From the NCBI GenBank assembly GCA_007132595.1, contig SLOH01000080.1, forward strand, positions 1 through 9,268: 9,268 bases of DNA, given 5' to 3'. Every line of letters begins with the position of its first letter. Positions within the stretch are counted from its first letter, which is position 1. Below are positions 1-5,608 of this stretch, one piece after another. A program made the translations under genes and the position numbers. The stretch comes from Waddliaceae bacterium (GTDB taxonomy: Bacteria; Chlamydiota; Chlamydiia; Chlamydiales; SLOH01). The notes beneath the pieces were generated by a model that was given only the letters and a program-made list of their open reading frames with translations, was not told the origin of the DNA and ran no database searches.

Positions 1-1
1 G

Positions 2-661
2 AAGATTGAAAAGGCGGCAAATGACGAGATGTATCCGCTTCTCACGTACTGTCGAAAACTTTTGACCGAAAGCGACACGCTCATTCATCGCGTGCGCTTG
101 ACCGCAAAACAAAAGCAAGGTCTGACCGAGTATCTTGAACTGATCAACCAGCTGAGCTTGATCGAACAGCAGTGCTCGTTAAAGGAGCTGATTCGGGAGA
201 CAATTCAACTGAGCGGCTATCTCGAAGAGCTCAAGAAAGATCCTGAAACGCTTGATGATCGCAAAGCAAACCTCGATGAGTTGATCGCAAAAGCTGCCGA
301 GTGGGAATGTTCAGAAGAGACGCCGTCCCTTGGCCTTTTTCTTGAAGAGCTCTCCTTGCGAACCACGCTTGACGAGGCGAAGGGGGACGACTGCGTCCAA
401 CTGATGACCCTCCATAACAGTAAAGGCCTGGAATTTACCGTTGTTTTCTTGGCCGGCCTTGAGGAAAACCTGCTGCCTCACGCGAATAGTTTAAGTAATG
501 AGACCGCTCTTGAAGAGGAGAGGCGCCTTTGCTATGTGGGGATGACGCGCGCAAAAGAGCATCTTTTTTTGACTCGGTGCCGCTTTCGGTACATATGGGG
601 CAATCTTAACATGCAGAGACAAAGTCGTTTTTTAAAAGAGATACCCCAAAGGAAGGTCTGA
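2..661 (+). CDS. uvrD: UvrD/PcrA/Rep-type SF1A DNA helicase, C-terminal part (5' end outside window)
   Basis: This is an ATP-dependent 3'-5' DNA helicase of superfamily 1A, the type that acts in nucleotide-excision and mismatch repair. The frame is open from the first bases, so the 220 visible residues are the C-terminal part of a longer protein. Helicase motif V (QLMTLHNSKGLEF, about bases 398-436) and motif VI (EEERRLCYVGMTRAKEHLFL, about 510-566) are intact; the Arg in GMTRA is the arginine finger. A typical QSRFLKEIP end follows, about 35 residues after motif VI. E. coli UvrD has a further tail of roughly 70 residues that is absent here; short tails are plausible in chlamydiae. The last codons AAG GTC TGA lie inside the 161-bp repeat beginning at 651, so the natural C-terminus may have been altered by that element. 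UvrD versus PcrA versus Rep cannot be settled from the C-terminus alone. Confidence 0.95.
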   Translation, partial: KIEKAANDEMYPLLTYCRKLLTESDTLIHRVRLTAKQKQGLTEYLELINQLSLIEQQCSLKELIRETIQLSGYLEELKKDPETLDDRKANLDELIAKAAEWECSEETPSLGLFLEELSLRTTLDEAKGDDCVQLMTLHNSKGLEFTVVFLAGLEENLLPHANSLSNETALEEERRLCYVGMTRAKEHLFLTRCRFRYIWGNLNMQRQSRFLKEIPQRKV

Positions 662-811
662 AAACTTCAGGTTAATGAAATTTTGCATGCATTTTTTCTA
701 AAATTCGAAAAAACAATCGATCTTAACTACTTGATAGTTAAGTGAGTGCGTTTTTATCGAATTTCAGAAAAAAGGTGCTAAATTTAATAATCTGCGTTTA
801 TCAGGGGTTCC
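651..811. repeat. 161-bp foldback (MITE-like) repeat, copy 1
   Basis: This sequence recurs at 3791-3951 in the same orientation, with 12 mismatches and no gaps by hand alignment (149/161). It begins with GGAAGGTCTGAAAACTTCAG. The inner arms are nearly complementary (TTTTTTCTAAAATTCG at about 694-709 against CGAATTTCAGAAAAAA at about 758-773, one mismatch), around a central hairpin at 722-742. The right terminus (about 795-811) is diverged: seven of the twelve differences fall in the last 17 bases, so the outer inverted repeat is only about 12-13/20 here. The copy fills the whole space between the convergent helicase and HAD genes; the helicase stop lies at element bases 9-11 and the HAD stop codon starts directly outside the right end. 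It contains no plausible gene. Confidence 0.93.
722..742. terminator. central hairpin of repeat copy 1, possible bidirectional terminator
   Basis: CTTAACTA and TAGTTAAG form a perfect 8-bp stem with a 5-base loop (CTTGA). A T5 run lies 8 bases downstream on the plus strand (751-755), and a T6 run lies downstream on the minus strand (the A-run at about 709-714). The whole element can pair into a much longer rod. The position between two convergent genes fits shared termination. The T-tracts are not directly next to the small stem and the stem is AT-rich, so this is an inference, not a textbook intrinsic terminator. Confidence 0.35.
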
Positions 812-1498
812 TTAGATAGCAGATGGATGCTTTTTTAAAAATGACTCTTTCAATTGTTCTATGATTTCTGGATCATACTGCTCGACCCACTGATCTTCTC
901 GACTATATCGAACGCCTAAGTAGTCCACGTTAATCTCTTTGGCAAGCTGCTCCATATCGGTCACATTGCAAGGAACATCGTCGATAAAGATGATTTTATT
1001 AAAGACAAGACTCGTGACAAACTCCTTAATGCTGTCACTTTTATTCGGACAGCCGCCACAAAAAAGGATCTCACCCGGGGGAAACTCCACACCGATTGAC
1101 TTCAGTTGTTCGCGCGTGACATTTTCAAGCTCAGATGGACGTCTGGTAATACCAAATAGAGAGATTTTTTTTCTTTGCAGTAGACGGATCCAGTCAGGAA
1201 GAAAAGGGTCAGTCGGAATCATTTCAAGGTGAGGCTGCAGCAAGTTCCACTCGCTTCCAGCTCTCTCTTTAGCCTCCTGAATGGAGATCCCTTCTTTTTC
1301 TGCAATCGCAAGAGTTTCAAACCAGATATGCTGAGCACTTCCCAACATCGTTTTGGGACGCATCACCGTATTGTCCAAATCAATCAGAACAAGGGTGTCG
1401 GAGTCGATCAAGGGTGTGAGGCTAAGAACCTCATCCTTTTCGATAATTTCACCAAAGAGTGAAGAAAATAAACTAATTACAAAAATTAAATAAATCAT
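812..1498 (-). CDS. secreted HAD-superfamily phosphatase-like protein (DUF2608-type)
   Basis: This 228-residue protein carries the HAD hydrolase motifs in order: motif I DLDNT (residues 40-44, with nucleophile and acid/base Asp40 and Asp42), motif II Thr in GITRR (Thr118), a probable motif III Lys in NKSD (Lys153), and motif IV IIFIDD (169-174, Asp173/Asp174). A hydrophobic stretch at residues 2-15 with a small residue at 16 looks like a short signal peptide, so the enzyme probably acts in the periplasm or beyond. The pattern resembles the DUF2608 family known from Chlamydiae and other intracellular bacteria; its substrate is unknown. The start is chosen because the next Met is residue 46, after motif I. 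No Shine-Dalgarno site is visible, and a good promoter lies only 8 bases upstream of the ATG, so a nearly leaderless mRNA is possible. The stop codon abuts repeat copy 1. Confidence 0.85.
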   Translation of the reverse strand: MIYLIFVISLFSSLFGEIIEKDEVLSLTPLIDSDTLVLIDLDNTVMRPKTMLGSAQHIWFETLAIAEKEGISIQEAKERAGSEWNLLQPHLEMIPTDPFLPDWIRLLQRKKISLFGITRRPSELENVTREQLKSIGVEFPPGEILFCGGCPNKSDSIKEFVTSLVFNKIIFIDDVPCNVTDMEQLAKEINVDYLGVRYSREDQWVEQYDPEIIEQLKESFLKKHPSAI

Positions 1499-1506
1499 AA
1501 ACGGAA

Positions 1507-1535
1507 ATGATACGTGAAGCTCAATAGAAAATCAA
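1507..1535 (-). promoter_or_regulatory. sigma70-type promoter for the HAD gene
   Basis: Read on the minus strand, TTGATT (1530-1535) and TATCAT (1507-1512) are separated by 17 bases; they match the consensus at 4/6 and 5/6. The -10 box ends 8 bases before the ATG at 1498, which would give a transcript with almost no leader. Either the mRNA is leaderless or the match is fortuitous. The -35 box directly abuts the inverted repeat at 1537-1570. Confidence 0.45.
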
Positions 1536-1536
1536 G

Positions 1537-1570
1537 GAACCTCTGATTCACCTGAGTTTGTCAGAGGTTC
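1537..1570. repeat. perfect 10-bp inverted repeat between divergent genes; possible operator or mini-remnant of the foldback family
   Basis: GAACCTCTGA (1537-1546) and TCAGAGGTTC (1561-1570) are exact reverse complements around a 14-base spacer. The site lies in the 1499-1645 gap between the HAD and YjbH genes, next to the HAD -35 box, so it could bind a regulator. It also resembles the ends of the 161-bp element: bases 1556-1570 match the right end of copy 1 (796-810) at 13 of 15 positions, and the left arm shares GGAA..TCTGA with the standard terminus. Whether it is an operator or a deleted element is undecided. Confidence 0.6.
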
Positions 1571-1645
1571 ATTCTTACACCAAGAGAAAATTGAGGGGCC
1601 ACTTGCCTTATTCATATCTCTTAAGATACTCTTATCCCCTTGAAT

Positions 1646-3790
1646 ATGATAAGAAAAACTTTTTTCGCATTTGTCCTAGTCATCGCCTTGCCACTTGGAG
1701 CTTCCGAATGGTACATCAAAGACCCATGCTGCAACTTATTTGACAACTTAGAGCGCGTCAATTGGATCAATGAAGCCAATTGCCAGATCCCTGTCACATA
1801 TAACCACCTACTGCAAGGCGGCTATATTCAAATGCCATCTACACGGGTGGGCGCCGAAGGGGAAATTGGTTTTGGCTATTCGCACGTCCCTCCCTACTAC
1901 AACTGGAACGCGCGCGTCCAGCTTTTAGATCGTTTGGAGATCACCATTAACTATCGCATTTTTCGAGGCGTCGAAGATCCACTCTTAAGTCAGTTTGGAT
2001 TTGGGTGGTTTTCAGACAAAGGTGCAAATGTCAAGTTTGTTGTTCTCGATCCGAGTTGGTGTAACTACTGCTTGCCGGGGATTGCGATCGGAGCGAATGA
2101 CTTCATGGGAACCAAGTCGTTTGAGGGACAATATATTGTATTTACGCAAATTTTCCCCAGCTACAACCTTGAAGTTAGCCTCGGACTGGGACCGAAAAGG
2201 CTCACCGATCTATTTGGAGGGGCGCTTTGGATGCCGTTTTGGAGGAGTAAAGAGTGGCCGTATCTTCGAAATTTGGGATTTGTTGCGGAATGGGATCCTG
2301 TCAGATATCACCGAGATTACCACGAACCAAACCCGTTTGGACGCGTAAAGAACTCATATATCAACTGGGGCTTAAAATACCGTCTCTATGACTTTCTTGA
2401 TTTCTCTTTCAGCCGTATTCGGGGAGATGCCTGGGCAGCCTCCATCTCCGGATACTATAATTTCGGCAAAAAGCAAGGGTTTTTCCCAAAATATAACGAT
2501 CCACCTCCTTTTTACAGCTCCCCTCGCATTCAATCAATTTGTCTTGATCCATTGGAAGATCAGTGGACATGCGACATCAGCGCAGCATTTTGCGAGCAAG
2601 GATTTGAGGTCCTAGATATTTGTTTAAGCGAAGATGCCTGTGAAAACCAAACGCTTCGTATTAAATTAATCAACAACACTTGGAGCGAAGAGTGTGAGGT
2701 ACATCGAAGGATCACCCCTCTTATCGCCACTTTTGTTCCAGAGAGCATCTCCCACACGATCGTCACATTAGAAGAGAGCGTGTTTGCAATTCAAGAGTAC
2801 CACTTCCCAACATGTTTTGTGCGCGATTACGAAAATCGAAAGATCTGCAACTATGAATATCGACTTCTCACTCCCTATAAGAATGTAGACTGTATATATG
2901 CCAATCGGTATGAACAGCTGTATCATCAAAATAAAGACGCTTGGAACATCTGGGTACTTCCACGCACCAACACCTTTTTTGGCAGCTCTAAAGGAAAGTT
3001 TAAGTACTCTCTTGGAGTCGATGTTAATGTGACAGGATACCTTTTTAACAAGGTCTACTACTCCGTATTGATCGGAAAAAATATCATCAACGATCTAAAG
3101 TGCTTAACCGGTGTCGATTTGCTCAATCCATCACAACTGCCGAATGTGCGGACAGACACCCCTCTATACTTAAAAAATGACGGGATTATCGTTGATGAGA
3201 TGTACGCCCAGATCAATCACAACCTCGGATGCGGAATTTATGGTCAAGTCACTGCCGGTCTTTTTGAACCTGCCTATGGGGGCGTTGCCTTTGAAACTCT
3301 TTACTACCCGGTCGGCTCGCGTTTTGCCTTTGGTTTTGAGGCAGCCTTTATGAAAAAACGGCAGTATACCGGGATTGGCTTCACAAATAAAATCCGTCAA
3401 TTTGACGGGTTTAAAAAGGAGTATTTTGGTTTTAAAGCGTTTCAGGGATTCTTTAATTTCTATTACGACTTTCCTGTCTGTAATATAGATGTTCACATCA
3501 AAGCGGGTAAATTCCTTGCAGATGATTATGGCGCGCGTTTTGAGGTTGCCAAGTCCTATCCGTCCGGGATGCGCCTGTTTGCTTGGTATACCGTGACAAA
3601 CGGAAATGACAGGCTCAACGGGCGCACATATTATGATAAAGGAGTCGGTGTGACCATGCCGATGGACTATTTTCTCACCTTCAGTAACCGCAAAAAACTC
3701 ACCTACAGCATGTCCGCATGGCTGCGCGATGTGGGCGCTCGTGCTTACACAGGAGATGATCTTTACTGGATTATCCGCGACCAGCGTTAG
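1646..3790 (+). CDS. YjbH-domain outer-membrane protein, cysteine-rich
   Basis: This large (about 715 aa) protein matches the YjbH family (E. coli YjbH is encoded in an exopolysaccharide-linked operon and is predicted to be an outer-membrane beta-barrel). Residues 1-20 form a typical signal peptide (basic RK, hydrophobic core, likely cut after GAS). The family-like start GGYIQMPSTRVGAEGE lies at about 58-72, followed by aromatic, alternating strand-like segments and a C-terminal region containing WLRDVGARAY. A central block (about 290-385) is rich in Cys and less barrel-like. There are 17 cysteines in total, unusual for a barrel but reminiscent of the disulfide-linked chlamydial envelope. A TTG two codons upstream (1640) is possible; the ATG at 1646 is preferred. 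No clear Shine-Dalgarno site is seen. No yjbE/F/G neighbours are present, so a polysaccharide role is not shown. The TAG stop touches repeat copy 2. Confidence 0.85.
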   Translation: MIRKTFFAFVLVIALPLGASEWYIKDPCCNLFDNLERVNWINEANCQIPVTYNHLLQGGYIQMPSTRVGAEGEIGFGYSHVPPYYNWNARVQLLDRLEITINYRIFRGVEDPLLSQFGFGWFSDKGANVKFVVLDPSWCNYCLPGIAIGANDFMGTKSFEGQYIVFTQIFPSYNLEVSLGLGPKRLTDLFGGALWMPFWRSKEWPYLRNLGFVAEWDPVRYHRDYHEPNPFGRVKNSYINWGLKYRLYDFLDFSFSRIRGDAWAASISGYYNFGKKQGFFPKYNDPPPFYSSPRIQSICLDPLEDQWTCDISAAFCEQGFEVLDICLSEDACENQTLRIKLINNTWSEECEVHRRITPLIATFVPESISHTIVTLEESVFAIQEYHFPTCFVRDYENRKICNYEYRLLTPYKNVDCIYANRYEQLYHQNKDAWNIWVLPRTNTFFGSSKGKFKYSLGVDVNVTGYLFNKVYYSVLIGKNIINDLKCLTGVDLLNPSQLPNVRTDTPLYLKNDGIIVDEMYAQINHNLGCGIYGQVTAGLFEPAYGGVAFETLYYPVGSRFAFGFEAAFMKKRQYTGIGFTNKIRQFDGFKKEYFGFKAFQGFFNFYYDFPVCNIDVHIKAGKFLADDYGARFEVAKSYPSGMRLFAWYTVTNGNDRLNGRTYYDKGVGVTMPMDYFLTFSNRKKLTYSMSAWLRDVGARAYTGDDLYWIIRDQR

Positions 3791-3951
3791 GGAAGGTCTG
3801 AAAACTTCAGGTTAATTAAATTTTGCATGAATTTTTTCTAAAATTCGAAAAAACAATTGATCTTAACTACTTGATAGTTAAGTGAGTGCGTTTTTATCGA
3901 ATTTTAGAAAAAAGGCGCTAAATTTAATAATCTGAAGTTTTCAGACCTTCC
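3791..3951. repeat. 161-bp foldback (MITE-like) repeat, copy 2, with perfect 20-bp terminal inverted repeats
   Basis: The left end GGAAGGTCTGAAAACTTCAG (3791-3810) is the exact reverse complement of the right end (3932-3951). Inside it, TTTTTTCTAAAATTCG (about 3833-3848) pairs perfectly with CGAATTTTAGAAAAAA, and a central hairpin lies at 3862-3882, so the whole unit folds on itself. It is flanked by TA on both sides (3788-3789 and 3953-3954) if one extra base is allowed at each end, as expected for a TA target duplication. It occupies the entire gap between the convergent YjbH gene and hemB: the YjbH TAG stop uses the left boundary, and the hemB stop lies inside the right inverted repeat. 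It has no coding capacity, so any movement would depend on a transposase supplied elsewhere. Confidence 0.95.
3862..3882. terminator. central hairpin of repeat copy 2, possible bidirectional terminator
   Basis: This hairpin is identical to the one at 722-742: stem CTTAACTA/TAGTTAAG, loop CTTGA, with a T5 run on the plus strand at 3891-3895 and a T6 run on the minus strand. It lies between the convergent YjbH gene and hemB, where no other terminator is seen. Function is inferred from position and symmetry. Confidence 0.35.
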
Positions 3952-4936
3952 TTAAGAACTTAGCCACTCGGGGAGCGGCGTAACTGAAGATAAGATCCGC
4001 ACCTGCGCGCTTAATCGAGAGAAGCGACTCGTAAAACACAAGGTCCGGATCGATAACCCCATTGTTTGCCGCAAACATGACCATTGCATACTCTCCACTG
4101 ACATGATAGGCGGCCAAAGGAAGTTCTGTTCTTTCGCGTATTTTGGCAAGTACATCAAGGTAGGGAAGAGCAGGTTTCACCATCAGAATATCTGCCCCCT
4201 CACTTTCATCTAACGCGCACTCTAAAAGCGCCTCGCGCCTGTTTGCGGGGTTCATCTGATAGGTCGCCTTATTCCCAAATTTAGGAGACGATCCAAGGGC
4301 GTCGCGGAAAGGTCCGTAAAAAGCAGAGGCGTACTTTGCAGCGTAAGAGAGAATGCCGACATTTGAGAGCGAGGAGTCGTCAAGCGCCCTTCGAATCGCC
4401 TGTACGCGCCCATCCATCATATCGCTTGGCGCGACCATATCCGCCCCAAAACGGCCGGAAAGAATGCTCATCTCACACAAAATTTCAACTGTTTCATCAT
4501 TGAGAATTTCGCCCTTTGCATTGACTAGACCGTCATGTCCATGATCAGTGTAGGGGTCAAGAGCAATATCGACCATCACGCACATCTCCGGACAGGCATC
4601 TTTAATTGCCGTAATCGCATCGTAAATAAAAAAGTCCGGATTGAGCGCCTCGCTTCCTAAGCGATCCTTTTTATTTGGAGGAACAACTGCAAAAAGATCG
4701 ACAGCGCGAATCCCCATTTGATAAAGCTCCTTTACTTCCAAGATGGCAAGATCAACGCTTTGACGAAAGATTCCGGGCATGCTCTCGACCGGCTCTTTTC
4801 TCTCGGTTCCTTCGAGAAGAAAAAGAGGGAGCACAAAGTCACTTGGATGAAGATGCGTCTCTTGTACAAGCTCGCGAATCGCAAGCGATCTGCGGTTGCG
4901 CCTGAGTCGCTTTGTAATTGAAAGATTATCGCTCAT
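3941..4936 (-). CDS. hemB: delta-aminolevulinic acid dehydratase (porphobilinogen synthase)
   Basis: The enzyme condenses two 5-aminolevulinate molecules to porphobilinogen in the cytoplasm, a step in haem synthesis. The 331-residue length is normal. Both Schiff-base lysines are present: Lys201 in SYAAKYASAFYGPFRDA and Lys254 in MVKPALPYLD. The metal-site loop reads DIALDPYTDHGHDG (123-136); the three zinc-binding cysteines of the E. coli/animal type are replaced, so this is the non-zinc, probably Mg-dependent class seen in Pseudomonas and chlamydiae. The start ATG at 4936 fits the family N-terminus (KRLRRNRRSLAIREL). The last codons AAG GTC and the TGA stop lie in the right inverted repeat of the 161-bp element, giving the same K-V-stop end as the helicase gene at 661. 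It is divergent from bcp across a gap of about 105 bases (4937-5041). Confidence 0.98.
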   Translation of the reverse strand: MSDNLSITKRLRRNRRSLAIRELVQETHLHPSDFVLPLFLLEGTERKEPVESMPGIFRQSVDLAILEVKELYQMGIRAVDLFAVVPPNKKDRLGSEALNPDFFIYDAITAIKDACPEMCVMVDIALDPYTDHGHDGLVNAKGEILNDETVEILCEMSILSGRFGADMVAPSDMMDGRVQAIRRALDDSSLSNVGILSYAAKYASAFYGPFRDALGSSPKFGNKATYQMNPANRREALLECALDESEGADILMVKPALPYLDVLAKIRERTELPLAAYHVSGEYAMVMFAANNGVIDPDLVFYESLLSIKRAGADLIFSYAAPRVAKFLRKV

Positions 4937-5002
4937 GATCCTTTAAATCGTAGCAGGTGTTTTTGTTTTCGACTAGCTTTTGAAACGAATTTTTTCTTGG
5001 GA

Positions 5003-5030
5003 TTGGAATAAAAATCTGCTAGCCTATCTA
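5003..5030 (+). promoter_or_regulatory. candidate promoter for bcp and the downstream glycosyltransferase
   Basis: TTGGAA (5003-5008) and TATCTA (5025-5030) are separated by 16 bases, about 11 bases before the first bcp ATG (23 before the second). Other spacings in this AT-rich stretch are possible, so the match is weak. No convincing promoter could be chosen for hemB on the opposite strand of the same gap. Confidence 0.3.
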
Positions 5031-5041
5031 ATGATAAATTA

Positions 5042-5608
5042 ATGAAGAGCACAATGAAAGAATTAAACGTAGGCGACTCCATCCCAGACTTTGAAGTGGT
5101 CGATCATGAAGGAACTTCCTGCAGCAAGGAAGATATCTTAGGCAACCCCCAAATCATTTACTTCTACCCGAAAGACAATACCCCCGGATGCACCAAACAA
5201 GCATGCGCATTTTCAGAGAAAATCGACCTTTTAGACGATATGGGCATCAGCTTGATTGGAGTGAGCCCGGATCATGTAAAGTCGCACAAAAAGTTCATCG
5301 AAAAATACACTCTTCCATACACGCTCTTCTCTGATTCTGAGCGAATCATGGCTGAAAATTTTGGAGCACTGAATGAAGAGAGAAAAATCATACGATCGAC
5401 TTTTTTGATTGACGAGGAAGGTGTCGTACAGTGGATTGAAAAGCCGGTCAAAGTAAGCGGCCATGTTGACCGCGTGATCGACGCTATCTATCAATTGCGC
5501 CGGGAAAACAAGCCGGGATTTGGGACAATCAAAGAGCAGTACGGCGATTTTTTAACTTTAAGTTTCGGCACAGATGCAAATATCGATCACAATTCTCACG
5601 AAAAATAA
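5042..5608 (+). CDS. bcp: thiol peroxidase, PrxQ/Bcp-type peroxiredoxin
   Basis: It reduces hydrogen peroxide and organic peroxides using thioredoxin-like donors in the cytoplasm. The peroxidatic Cys50 lies in YPKDNTPGCTKQAC (42-55), with the resolving Cys55 five residues later, the C-X4-C signature of the two-cysteine PrxQ/Bcp subgroup. The thioredoxin-like fold continues through GVSPD, FSDSE and STFLIDEEGVV. At 188 residues it is about 30-35 longer than usual: the tail after about residue 155 is not part of the family core. The final 35 bases overlap the start of the next gene. Two starts are possible; the second ATG (5054) gives MKELNVGDSIPDF, closer to typical Bcp N-termini, and has AAGAG four bases before it, so it may be the true start. 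Confidence 0.95.
   Translation: MKSTMKELNVGDSIPDFEVVDHEGTSCSKEDILGNPQIIYFYPKDNTPGCTKQACAFSEKIDLLDDMGISLIGVSPDHVKSHKKFIEKYTLPYTLFSDSERIMAENFGALNEERKIIRSTFLIDEEGVVQWIEKPVKVSGHVDRVIDAIYQLRRENKPGFGTIKEQYGDFLTLSFGTDANIDHNSHEK

Noticed and set aside
2..661. The helicase as a truncated pseudogene broken by the repeat.
   Set aside because: All visible helicase motifs are intact and the protein continues past motif VI to the usual SRFLKEIP region, so only the dispensable tail could have been lost.
939..1462. Plus-strand open frames (939-1232 and 1229-1462) opposite the HAD gene.
   Set aside because: The minus-strand frame carries all four HAD motifs; the plus frames look like random antisense sequence.
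1603..1630. A promoter for the YjbH gene (TTGCCT, 16 bases, GATACT).
   Set aside because: The match is poor and would leave almost no leader before the ATG at 1646; several alternatives of equal quality exist in this AT-rich stretch.
3170..3496. A 108-codon minus-strand open frame inside the YjbH gene.
   Set aside because: It lies wholly within a long, family-matched gene on the other strand and has no recognisable features.
3791..3951. The repeat as a small RNA gene.
   Set aside because: The secondary structure is strong, but no promoter is visible in it, and terminal inverted repeats with multi-copy placement fit a mobile or terminator element better. A small RNA cannot be fully excluded without expression data.
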